DNA from: Hyparrhenia diplandra
Lineage: Eukaryota > Streptophyta > Magnoliopsida > Poales > Poaceae
NCBI GenBank assembly: GCA_015847255.1
Contig: JADLZK010001213.1
Coordinates: 46,544 to 110,543 of the forward strand
Length of the DNA stretch: 64,000 bases
Reading direction: 5' to 3'
Numbering within the stretch: position 1 is the first letter of the stretch; each line of letters opens with the position of its first letter. A program made the position numbers and the translations under genes. Positions 23,601 to 34,538 of this stretch are shown one piece after another. A model generated the notes under the pieces. That model ran no database searches. It was not told the origin of the DNA and was given only the letters and a program-made list of their open reading frames with translations.

Positions 23601-26600
23601 TGGACGGCGTCATGGTGAATGGTCTTCTTCTACCCGCGGCTTCTGGGGGCGTTTCCACGGGCGCCCTTGGCTTTGCCGGCACCCCGGGCATTCGCGGGCC
23701 CTGTACCGCGGCCGACAAAGGCGCCCATGCTTGCACCTGCGGCGTCCTCGTCTTCCACTACGACCAGCTCTCTCAATCCTGAGGAGGCGGCTCTCAAAGC
23801 TCAAGACTTATCGGCGCGCCCTCGGCCTATGCTTCAAATGCAACGCCAAGTGGACTCGAGAGCATCGGTCGCACCGGAGATTTTGCATCGTTGATCTTTG
23901 TGTGGGATACATTTTTTCTTCGATGATTCTGCGGCTAGCTCGGTTACGAATCTGTGAACATGTGATGATGGCATTGTCCAAGTCTGCTTTCGCCTTTGGA
24001 GTTCCTTCGCCCAAAACTATTTGTTTCCAAGGTCACATTCGGGATATCCCCTGTTTCTATGTTGGTGGACGGTGGCGGTTCTTCTACCTTCATCGGTGGA
24101 GACGGTTGCCTCTCGCGTCTGCAGCCAGATTCATTCGATTGGTTGCTCCGGTGGTGTTCAGTGGCGGTGGTAAGAATCGTCATCTCGGCTATACTACAGC
24201 AAGTTCCATGGTCCGTTGCAGGTATCGGTTTCTTTCCAATATGCGTATTTTACCTTTGGGGCACTTTGATGTCATAATTGGTATGGATTGGCTTGAGACT
24301 CACAGCCCCATGATGGTTGACTGGGTGCAGAAATACCTCTTTGTCCCTCACCAAGGTCAGTTCAAGCTATTGCAGGGTGTTCATTCTGACTTGCCACCTC
24401 ATTTGCTGCTACAAATCACCTCTGTTGACAACAGTCCGGGCATGTTGGAAGGTGTTCCACCTGTTATTCAGCAACTGTTGGATTCCTTTCAGGACGTATT
24501 CCAGCAACCAACTTCATTGCCGCCGTCACGGGCCTGTGATCATGAGATTCCACTGATTGAGGGCGCGCAGCCGGTGTTTGTTAGACCATATCGTTACCCT
24601 CCTCGTTTGAAAGATGAAATTGAGTCACAAGTCAAAGAGATGCTTGATCAAGGTCTTATCCAGCACAGCTCTAGCTCCTTTGCCTCGCCTGTGCTGTTAG
24701 TGAAAAAGAAGGACGATTCTTATCGCTTTTGCGTGGATTTCAGACAATTAAATGCTCTTACCAAAAAGTCCAAGTACCACCCCCTGTCTTTGATCAACTA
24801 ATGGATGAACTGGAAGGCGCAAGCTGGTTTTCCACTCTCGATCTGCGTGCTGGATTCCACCAGATCCTTCTCAAGTCTGGTGAAGAACATAAGACCGCTT
24901 TCCAGACTCATGTGGGACAATATGAGTTCAGGGTTATGGCTTTTGGCCTCACTGGCGCGCCAGGAACGTTCCAGGGTGCGATGAACGGCACATTGGCCCC
25001 TGGTTTACGCCGTTTTGTCATAGTTTTCTTCGACGACATTACGGTATCTGATCGTACATTGGAGGATCACGTCTTTGCATCTCCAACGAGGTCTGGAATG
25101 GCTCGGGGAGGGACCAATGGAAGCTGAAACTTTCAAAGTGTCGGTTTGCCTTACAGACCATTTCTTACTTGGGGCACGTCATCAGCAAAGAGGGTTTGTC
25201 AACTGATCCCACCAAGGTACAGGCAATTATGGATTGGCCTCGTCGGTATCGGTCAGAGAGCTGCGTGGGTTTTACGGGCTTAGTTGGTTATTACCGCAAG
25301 TTCGTCAAGAACCCGGCATCATCGCCAAACCACTAACGAATTGTTGAAAAAGGACCACATCTTTGTTTGGACTCCAAGACATGACACGGCCTTCAACATG
25401 CTCAAGGAGTCCTTGTCTTCAGCTCCAGTGTTGGCTCTGCCCAATTTCTCCATTCCATTTCACATTGAAACAGACGCATCAGGGTCGGGCATAGGGGCGG
25501 TGTTACATCAATTGGGACACCCCATTGCGTTCATCAGTCGCCCACTCAGCAACAAGCACCAGGGCCTTACTGTCTACGAGAAGGAGTACCTTGCCATCCT
25601 CATGGCGGGTGGATCGATGGCGTCACTATGCGCTTCAAGCGAGTTTTCATACATCTTGATCACGAGTCTTACCCACTTAAATGAGCAGCGTTTGCATACA
25701 GCTTGGCAACAGAAGGTCTTTACTCGTTTACTCGGCCTCCAGTACAAGATCCTGTACCGCAAAGGCAGTGAGAACTCCGCAGCTGACGCTCTCTCTCGTC
25801 GTGTACATCCTGAGGTACTGATGGCTGTGTCCTCTGTCAAGCATCAATGGCTGTCTGTGGTAGTCGATGGTTACCAGTCTGACCCTATGGCACTTGATCT
25901 GTTAACTAAACTGGCTGCCGGTGATCAACAGCTGCACCCGTTCTCCCTGCATCAGGGCGTTATCAGACATAGTGGCCGTGTTTGGTTGGGCAACAATGAG
26001 GCTGTTCAGAACATGGTGATGAAAGCATTCCACGCTGAACCTACTGGTGGACATTCCGGCGCACCAGTGACTTACCAGCGCATCAAGAGGCTTTTCTTTT
26101 GGCCGGGGATGAGAAAGGCATGCGGTCTTATGTTCGGGAGTTGCTCTGTGCGGTACGCAAGCCAAACCCGATCGCTCTCGCTACCCAGGGCTCCTACAAC
26201 CACTGCCGGTTCCGTCGGGAGCATGGCAGACGATTACCATGGACTTTGTGGAGGGTTTGCCGGTGTCCGGGTCAGCTAATGCCATACTGGTGGTTGTCGA
26301 CGCATTCTCTAAGTACGCACATTTCGTGCCGCTTCGCCACCCTTTCTCTGCTTCAACAGTGGCCAAGGCTTTTCTTGATCAGATCTATCGGCTGCATGGA
26401 ATGCCCAACATCATTGTCTCGGATCGTGATCGGATTTTCACAAGTAATTTTTGGCAATTCCTGTTCAAAATGTCTGGAACTACTCTGCTGTTGAGCTCTG
26501 CCTATCACCCCGGGCCGACGGCCCGAGGCGGCGTTAACGGGTAATGCGGGAGACCTTCTTGCGTTGCTTTCGCGACGCTTGCCCTCGCCCGGTGGAGTCG

Positions 26601-28577
26601 CCGGCTCACCTTGGCCGAATCTTGGTACAACACATCGGGAGACATTCTCGCTATTGGTCGTACTCCTTTTGAGGTGCTCACGGATACCCGCCACGCCACT
26701 GGGCATTGATGTGGACCGCTTGCCCTTTGCCCCCGATTTGCGATCTGGATGGCCGACAGAGAGTTCATGCAGGCCGTCGTCAAGCAACATTTGCTCCGTG
26801 CCAAGGATCGCATGAAGCGTCAGGCGGACAAGGGTCGTTCAGAAAGGTCTTTTCCAGTTGGTGCTATGGTCTACCTAAAATTGCAGCCGTATGTACAATC
26901 ATCTGTTGCTCGGAGGTCCAACAACAAGCTGAGCTTCAGGTTCTTCGGCCCCTACCGCGTCCTTGAGAAGATTGGCGCAGTCGCCTACAAGTTGGCTCTT
27001 CCACCGGGCTCTGCAGTCCATCCAGTGTTCCACGTCTCGCAGCTGCGCCTGTCCCCAAGGTCCGAGACGGTTTCGCCGACATTACCCTCTGATCTATCTC
27101 ACCTGCAGGTTCCATTGAAGGTTCTCCGGCGCCGTTGGTCCTCGGGTGAACAATTTTGTCGAGCAAGGACTGATTCGTGGTCGGGTTCTACTCCGAACTT
27201 CGCTACACGGGGCCGATCGTCGCTCTCGGCGGCGGTTTCAAAACACCGGCACGGGGACACGCCCGGTTCCGGCGCGAGCGGGGATTGTCGGCACCAAGGA
27301 TGGCGGCCGAGGACACGGCGAGGACCCAAGGCCAGGGCAACTCGCCTCGCGATGTCCCTCGAAGCCCAAGGCCGGCGGGATCCGCCGGCCCAAACAACAG
27401 AGTGTTCGCCCGATCACGGAAGGTGTGAGCGTATAAGTAGAGAGCTGAGAGCTGAGGGAATTATGAAGAACTGTAAACACTGAATTCATTTCAAACATAT
27501 ATCGTAGAACTCAATTCCCGTTCCTATTCCCCTTCTTCCCGAGTTCTTCTTCTTCCCCAAGGCTCCTTCCCCTCACACTCTGGATACGGCCCATGTGTAT
27601 CCGATACTCGTATCGGACGCAGCACGTATCCAAAATATTTAGTACGGCTCGGATCACGTATCCACGACGTATCGGCGACGATCCGTATCAGCGCCCGTAT
27701 CCGATGCAGCGATACGCGCCCCCTGCCGTATCCGGCGCATCGTAGATAATTCCTTAAAGTACCAAGCATGCATTTACTACTGATTAGCTATTTTGCTGCA
27801 AATGACAGCAACTTATTTTGTAAAGCATTTGTATCGCTTTCTTTGTTCTAAGAATTTTTCTTTACAAAATGAAAAAACCTTTGAAATTCGCATTTCAGAC
27901 TTTACAGTTTCAGGCAAACCTGCTTACCAAGCGCGCTAGTCCTAATGCTGATGCGTTGTTTAATGACAGATTGGAGAATATGAAGAAACTATTGGCACCT
28001 GTTATCTATTCTCTGAAAATGGTAACTCTGAAACTACCCTCTTTGACAAATATTTATTCATTGCTTGTTAAATTTCTCAGAATATGATGCATTGTTATTA
28101 TGCTACTTCTGTCTCCTGAGAATTTCAGACGTTCATTTCATATGGGATGGCATCATTTGCACATAAAACTCCCAGTTCTGAATCCTGCCACAAGTTTATT
28201 ATTGAACTAGTGAATATAATTTTCATGAGTGTGCTGACTTCGTCAGTCATGCTATAATCATTGTCAACTCATAGGTTCATTAGGAAACTCATTCGCACAG
28301 TCTGAAAAACTTTATTTTTTTGACATATCGCAGTTCTTTGTAGTAGATTCATTGAATGATTGCTCCCCTTTTGCTATCAGAGGCTGAACCAAAACCTAGA
28401 AGTGATGGTGTGGCACCTTCTGAAGAAAACACAGACAAACCAGCTAGCAGGAGTAAGGAAGCACCCTCAAAGGAGGTGAACCATCTCGCCAGCGTTCAAA
28501 AGATCCTCAAATTTCGGCCAATCAATGCAGAGCATTCAGAGCCTCGAGCCTATCAGCACAAGGACAAGGAACTCTAA
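20655..28577 (+). CDS. TFIIIC subunit 6-like protein (tau55-related, GTF3C6 family)
   Basis: TFIIIC binds the internal promoters of tRNA and 5S genes and recruits RNA polymerase III in the nucleus; the tau55/GTF3C6 subunit has a small beta-barrel domain. Four exons fit exactly: 20655-20786, 20972-21022, 27970-28021 and 28381-28577, all with GT-AG borders, giving 143 residues plus stop. Residues 1-22 are acidic (KEIGEEEKEEEEE). The TFIIIC_sub6 core follows: YVLLELDNCLYSDIAPGAPF, VLSGLDTLTPTLIVGDSLKM, then IGEYEETIGTCYLFSEN across the third exon. The tail ends SVQKILKFRPINAEH, a motif also seen in plant homologues. The reading frame is intact. Intron 2 is almost 7 kb because a TIR transposon (21380-27745) carrying an LTR retrotransposon sits in it. 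Family recognised from the core motifs; no enzymatic role expected. Confidence 0.88.
22018..22313 (+). repeat. 5' LTR
   Basis: 296 bp, starting TGTCAGCACCAAGGATGG and ending in CCCTCACA. It matches 27286-27577 throughout, with scattered substitutions and small indels. GTATAAGTAGAGAG near 22169 may be the TATA region. It borders the CTCTG duplication. Confidence 0.93.
22394..27285 (+). pseudogene. Degraded gag-pol region of the LTR retrotransposon
   Basis: The gag start is probably the ATG at 22394 (MEPRSSSSLTIRSSKGEMN), with gag core YISQFCALVDHLTAYSLSTD near 23395 and a zinc-knuckle remnant CFKCNAKWTREH near 23833. A protease-like LVDGGGSSTFI lies near 24060 in another frame. Reverse transcriptase shows YRFCVDFRQLN near 24721, LDLRAGFHQILLK near 24838 and FFDD at about 25027. 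RNase H shows ETDASGSGIGAVLHQ near 25469. Integrase shows a zinc-binding-like segment near 26028, DFVEGLPVSGSANAILVVVD near 26239 and IIVSDRDRIFTS near 26412, followed by a GPY/F-type module (FFGPYRVLEKIGAVAYKL) near 26942. A weak chromodomain-like end lies near 27110-27180. The frame changes several times and stops interrupt it, so this copy is not expected to make a functional polyprotein. Confidence 0.88.
27286..27577 (+). repeat. 3' LTR
   Basis: 292 bp starting TGTCGGCACCAAGGATGG and ending CCCTCACA. It is the partner of 22018-22313 and is followed by the target duplication CTCTG. Confidence 0.93.
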
Positions 28578-29040
28578 AAAAAACTTGTAGCTGCCGTTTT
28601 CTTCTTCAGTACCTCCAGTGTACAGTTAGGTAGCTCATTGACCATCCAAACAAGGTGGATTGTGTACTTGCTGAGTTCATCTATGTATATCTGAGCTACT
28701 ATATCGTTCTGTTGGTCATTATTGTTTCTCTAAGCATGCATCCCCGTTGAAACCATATACCAGCGTCTGGCAGTAGCGCTGTTGGTTACAGGGGTAGGGG
28801 TGTCTTCGATAGATGGGGCTACAGTAGCGGCCAGGGTTCTCTAGAGTGGCCCTCTCTGTCCCTTGCACCTGTCCTTGAGACATGGCCAGGAAGCTTTGAG
28901 GGTTGTGGGGAAGATATAGCCTTATTGACTGGGTACAGATAGCAGAGATAATACAGATGGATTCGTCAATCTTACAACTTAGTGTGAGGTCATTCCATTT
29001 CAACCAGAACGGCTGTGCAGCATTATTTTGGATTCGTCAA
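28578..29040. other. TFIIIC6 3' flank with a short local duplication
   Basis: The first part is probably the TFIIIC6 3' UTR. GGATTCGTCAATCTTA occurs near 28961 and again near 29029. Between them (28980-29026) is one truncated unit of the repeat that also occurs at 34061 and 34252, beyond the Helitron. No protein-coding signal. Confidence 0.55.
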
Positions 29041-32000
29041 TCTTATCTAAAAACTCCATAAGTTCTATATCCACCGCGCTAAATTAAGAATTCTTAAACT
29101 ACCATTCGTCCACGTCACCTGTAACTCCTCCGTACCCACTAAGCCCCATTCGCCTTCTGATTGGTTCCCTCAGTTGTAACTGAATTATCGCCACCGCACG
29201 GTCTCTTCGTGTACCTTCCGTTGCTCAAGGTTGTCGTCGCTTGGGCCGCCGCCGCTTCCCTCCTTCCGTGGCCAACCGATTTCGTCGTGCGAGTACCTAA
29301 TCCCGAGCACACGGTCTCTTCTTTCCGTCGCCCAACGATGTTATCGCGTGGGCCGCCGCCGCTTCCCTCCCCACTAAGCTGCCTCCTCTTCCCGTACGAA
29401 ACCAATGCGACCGTCCGCATGGTTTCCCTTCAGATCACGCCGCATAAATCCGCGGGATCGACCTCCTCCCCTTTCCTCTGGCCTCCCCTCTGGAGACGGC
29501 GGCGGCGGCGGCTCACCCACCGCCAACGCGTTCTGGTGTTGCTCCTGCGCCGGCATCGCAAAATCTTCATCACCGGTCTTCCCAGCCTCCCTGCGTGAGT
29601 TCCCTATGCGCTCCCCTCTAATTCGATTCAGGTTATATGGCTACTCCCCTTTACTGTTGCGTATGAACTGCAGGTGGTTACCCATATATGGATCTTGATT
29701 TTTATCTATTTGATTGACCGCCTCCGCCCCATGGATATTGGTTTTGACTTTTGAGCTCTTGGATTCATCATAATATCCATCGATATTGTTTGAGGTTCTT
29801 AATCTTTAACAGGTTAGTCTCCAAACCGTATATTTAAATGACCATAGCACCAACCCTATCTGTGAATGACCATAACAGCATTTGTATATAGATATATCTT
29901 TGAATCCCCTTTTCTGTAATTTATTTATAGCAATTTAATTGTTATTTATAAATAGCATTATGGAATTTAGACTATTTGAAAGATATATTCATGTCTGATT
30001 CTGGATTGACATGGTTGTGTTTTTTTTAAATGGGCCAAGTAATCCATTTTAAAAAAAAATCTACGCTTGAGATTGAGACCAAACCTTCACTGCTCATCCA
30101 TTTTTAGAAGAAACTACGCTGGAGATTGATACCAGACCTTTCCTATTTTTTTGTTTATTTATTAGTTCTGTGAGCTGAACATTGGGACCAGATTTGTCCA
30201 TTGTTTTGGTGAACAAACCAAATTACATATATTAACACCCTTTTTGTGGATAGTGGCTTTGTGACTAGAGCATCCCAGTGTCTGCTATTACCTTCCTAGG
30301 ATGAATGGCAGATTTGAAAAGGTTCATGTATATATTTTTTGATTGCATTGTCTCTTGAAAAGGTTTTTGTTGTTTAGTGATTTCAGTATTGACACTACAT
30401 ATGGTCTGTACAATTGCAGTAATCCAACATCGCTAGAAAAGTAAACAACACATACACACACATGTCGCCCCCACCTCCTACAAAAGGTATTATTGCAAAT
30501 ATGCATTAGTGCCATTTCTTTCACATATAGTTATATAAGAGCATCTGTTTTTGAATGTTATAAACAGACCGCGAGGTACAATCTGTTTGTTCAACACAAT
30601 GTCCTTGCTTATGCATGTATAAGCAGCTAAAAAAACATGCACTAATAAAAAGGAATAAAGGGATAGAATCTTCTATGTTTTTCCCAGTCCTGGTCCATTA
30701 TTATGTTTTCTTTATGATTTTATATGTGGTTCTGTGATTAATCTAAACAACGATTCATTACAGGTTATGTTTTGATTTCCTGAAAACAGAGATCACTTGA
30801 CCACCTGGAGATACACCTTTTTTTTTTCAACTACAGGTCATTGTAAAAATGTTCGCTGGCAGCGTCAAATACATCCTACGGTACATGGGTGATCATCAAT
30901 ATGGTTTGTTACTTTATAAACCTAATTAGTAGGCTCATGTAAGGCTGTTTTCTATCTCTAATTTCGTCTTCTTGATTTTTGTAAAACTGACGAATGGGCT
31001 ATCATATACCTTGCCATCTTAACTTTCGCCCTCTGCATATTTGCTTAGTGTTTGCTGGCGGTCGGCGCCGTCGATTAACTCGCCCATTCGTCAGAGCCAG
31101 AAGATGCCAAGTCCTGGGCGCTGTCATAGAACTAAATATGTTTGCTGACCGGTCGGCGCCGTCGGTTAACTTCGCTGCCGGCAAGTCCTGGGCGCTTGGC
31201 GCTCTGGATCTGCCTTGCCAGTATGCAGATCACTTCTGCATCGACCGTGGTAGCAGTAGCAGAGCTAGCCGAAGGGCATGAGCCGTCGGTGAATCCCGGG
31301 TTGCGATATGTGGGCGGATCTGATAAAAGCTTTGGAAGGACAAGCGGAGAGTCAGGTTCGACGCAGCAGTGGGGGAGAAAGCACCTTGAGGCGAAGGTGA
31401 ATCTAACCTGTGGTCCAGTGCTATTGACTGTGGCGCTGCTGATGTAACACGTACTACATCGGTCGCCATATTGGGGATGAATGCCAACTGACACACTGGA
31501 GATTGAGAAACATGCTGAAGGTATGAACGAGTAGCTCTATTGGTTGTAGCAGTGGCTTCTCAGTCCTCATTATCTGGTGGTATGATCAAGACAGCATTGT
31601 GTAGTTCAGTAATTCCAACTTCATAGAGCACACCTTTTACATTGTTCACTATTGCCTTCGTTTGCAGGTTCTGAGTCGAGCAGCTGGCAATGCCCATTCT
31701 TTGGCTTAGGGGAGGTTAGTCATCTTAAGGATCTCGGGTATTTATTAACTGTTGCAACAAAATTGGTGTCCACATGTAAAGAACAATATGTTCATGCTGG
31801 GTCTGAGGATCAACAGCCACCAAGTGTGGCTGTCGTCGATCTTTGGTTGGTTCCTGGTGTCCATCTTTTGGTGAGTTGGATGTGGATGAGGACCCGACAC
31901 ACAATGTACTCAAGCACTAAATTCATTTGAAACTTTTTCAGGATTACTTGAACTGTATTTTGTTATGCCAAGCTACTAAAATTTTCATTATACCAAATAC

Positions 32001-34051
32001 TGTGTGTAGCTGATTTTGTGTTTAAATGATAACAGGAGAAAAAGAGATAGCGGCTGCAACAAAGAAGCTGGCATAGTGCCAGGAGACTATATTGATTGTT
32101 GGCGTCAGCTGCAATCTATCGTCCTCCAGATAAGTCACTAGGCTCTTCACCTAATCGACAGCGCATGGATGAGTTTCTCCACTGGCACAGGTCAGACAAC
32201 ACAAGTCAACTTAGTCATCAACTAAATATTAATGCTTATAGATCTGATTATCCTCTTCTTTTACAATTCAATAAAATTCAGGAAAATGAAACACACAATG
32301 GAGCAAGCACACCTCCATCTACAGAAACTATACAATCATCATCAGCCCAACAAAGGTAAAAAAATCTTGATAGTTTCTACTCAGCACTCGGTGCCTGTGC
32401 ATCTCACAAAACATATGTTTATATTTATTACAAGAATATAGCACACACTAAATTGAAAACTAGACCGAGTTTGTTCTTGCAAATTCAATCACAAATGAAA
32501 TATCATTTCTGGAACTATCTCTGTTTTCGATCAAGTCATTATTCACTTTTTCATCCTCATTATTACCTGTCCTGTTTCAGCACTGGGACCATACTCAAAC
32601 ACATGCTATTCATCGATCCTTTAGGTCATCACAATACATTGAACAGGTTTAATAATTGAATCATGTAAAAACCAAAGCAATAACATGCTATTTAGTAACC
32701 TTCAGAGCTATTCAAAAATTCAAATACATAGCTGTTAGTTGACATTTACTTAATTTTCACACCAGCTCACTGGCCAAAAGAAAGCTAGATGTCAATCAAG
32801 TTGCTCCAATTGATACTCAAAGCAATCAGCCAAAACAACAGTAAGTCCTACTTATCATGTCTTTTCATTCAGGTTTTACTACAAAGTGATTATATGAAAG
32901 TGAATTACATATTTTGGAAACATATGCACTTTGTTTACGCGATGTGTTGAATCATTTAATTAAACAATGTATTGTTGTTGGATTCTGTTCTGGATTTCTT
33001 TTTTTTATGACAAATGGCAATTGTTGCATGGTTGTACATGGATTCGTCCATGATTTATTTAAAGGATTTTGGAAAAGTAGGTGAGATAATGCAGGTTTTA
33101 CTACAAAGTGAGTATATGTGAGAGAATTTGCAAGCATTGTGTCTTTTTTTTTTTAAAAAAAAAAAGGTTAAAGCTGTCTGTCTGGTGGCCAGCGGAATTC
33201 AGCAGATTCCAGCAAACGCGGATCTTTGGTTGTGGTCTATAAGTCACCATTTCAGTTTCATTACACCCCATTGCACCAAATGCCTTTTCCATGGCCATGA
33301 TTGGATACTCTACTGCAAGAGGATTTGCTGGTCGGCTCAAATTTTTTAATTGCAGGTCTATTACGGTTTTCATCCTTTCTTGCCATATGCTCTATGATTT
33401 CAATCTGTCGCTGCTGAGTTTGCTACTGTTGTCCCAGTATATCAGCTACCATATGAGACAAAAGGACCTTATTCCGCTAGCACCATTCCTGCACTCCCAT
33501 TTGTTCCATTTTGGGTGGTATATTATAGATATTCGGAGTCCCAACCATTCTATAACAAAGAAATTATTTAATCAGTTTAGGTATATCTTAGCAGGATATG
33601 CATACTTCAAAATTACATATTAGCATATTGATAATTTTATATTCTCATGTTTTTCTAACATTTATATTACAAAAAAAAATGCAGGTAGCTTTCGAAGTTA
33701 TTACGCCTCAAGGACAAGATTTACAGCATTATATCATCTACCAAAGATTTCATCAAATAAATTAGAATATATATTATATTACATTCTGACGGATTGTCAC
33801 CCGTACAACATGTCTTAATTTTCCTATTGCATATTCCTTCACCTTGGAGTTCAAACATGCCATTAAATAATGTTTATGCCATTGAGTATACTCTGTTTTA
33901 TGCATAGATTCTTCATAGCTAACTCTATTCCTAATCAATACAATGTAATTCTACTCAACATCTCATTGAGATCATATTACTTTGTGATTACACAACAAAC
34001 CTAAACAAAACCCCTGTTAAACCCGCGGCAACGCGCGGGGAATCCATCTAG
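29041..34051 (+). mobile_element. Helitron (non-autonomous), about 5 kb
   Basis: The 3' end is diagnostic: a GC stem (CCCGCG at 34022-34027 with CGCGGG at 34034-34039), then 8 bases, then CTAG at 34048-34051 followed by T. The 5' end is less certain. The sequence after an A at 29040 starts TCTTATCTAAAAACTCC, and TCTAAAAAC at 29046 is the alternative; both meet the A/TC rule. The interior contains a GC-rich segment (29161-29600) resembling a captured promoter or first exon. It also holds an imperfect internal duplication (31049-31203) and scattered exon-like pieces (MFAGSVKYILRYMGDHQYG near 30849, IYRPPDKSLGSSPNRQRMDE near 32107). I saw no Rep/helicase domain, so it would need an autonomous partner. 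Fragments such as these are expected from Helitron gene capture, but their sources were not identified. Confidence 0.68.
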
Positions 34052-34538
34052 TATAAATAGTGTAAGGTCATTCCGTTTCAACCAGAACGGCTGTGCAGCA
34101 TTATTCAGTGCACATAAGTTGGAGAGCATAACATACTGACTTAGTTGCACAGCAATCTGTAATAATTTCAGTTCATACTAGCATACAGCTCAATTTACAT
34201 GAGGTAAAAAAGATACCGCAAAAGACATCTACCAACCCAACTTACTAGGAGTGCGAGGTCATTCCACTTCAACCAGAATGACGGTGCAGCATTATTCAGT
34301 GCACATAAGAAGTTGGAGAGCATAACATAGTAAATTTGTAAGAACTGATTTTGTTGCACAACAATGTGTACTTTAATTTGAATTAATTTGAATTCATAGT
34401 AGGATACAGCTCAATTTACACGAGGTACAAAGACACCGCAAAAAGACATCTCCTACCAACTTGTTAGGACTCATTGTCCAAAAACCATGTGATTGATTTT
34501 TTGCAAGCAGGTCTACACCAGATGTGAATATATCTCAA
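34052..34538. repeat. Two tandem copies of an approximately 190-bp unit
   Basis: GTAAGGTCATTCCGTTTCAA starts a unit at about 34063 that recurs at about 34254 (GCGAGGTCATTCCACTTCAA). Both continue through CAGCATTATTCAGTGCACAT, AGCTCAATTTACA and ACACCGCAAAA-like words to about 34460. A truncated third copy lies before the Helitron at 28980-29026. The final bases are the THOC7 3' UTR on the minus strand. Confidence 0.75.

Larger units (their letters stand above)
22018..27577 (+). mobile_element. Ty3/gypsy LTR retrotransposon, probably Reina-like chromovirus, degraded
   Basis: About 5.56 kb with near-identical LTRs at 22018-22313 and 27286-27577, both beginning TGTC and ending CACA. Perfect 5-bp target duplications CTCTG lie at 22013-22017 and 27578-27582. 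Directly after the 5' LTR, TTGGTATCACGAG resembles a primer-binding site for initiator-Met tRNA. A purine-rich tract (GCGAGCGGGGA) precedes the 3' LTR. Domain order is gag, protease, RT, RNase H, integrase, which defines Ty3/gypsy. Short LTRs and small size fit the Reina clade. It sits inside the TIR element and is therefore the younger insertion. Confidence 0.93.
21380..27745. mobile_element. Non-autonomous TIR DNA transposon (hAT-like), split by an LTR retrotransposon
   Basis: The left end CTACGTTACACGGATACGG (21380) and the right end, whose reverse complement begins CTACGATGCGCCGGATACGG, form terminal inverted repeats. They are flanked by the 8-bp duplication ATAATTCC at 21372-21379 and 27746-27753. 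Both subterminal regions (21395-21450 and 27583-27740) are packed with GATACG/CGTATC words, typical transposase-binding repeats. Without the inner retrotransposon the element is about 0.8 kb and shows no transposase. An 8-bp duplication suggests the hAT superfamily; if the border is read one base differently the duplication is 9 bp and a Mutator-like element is possible. Confidence 0.78.
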
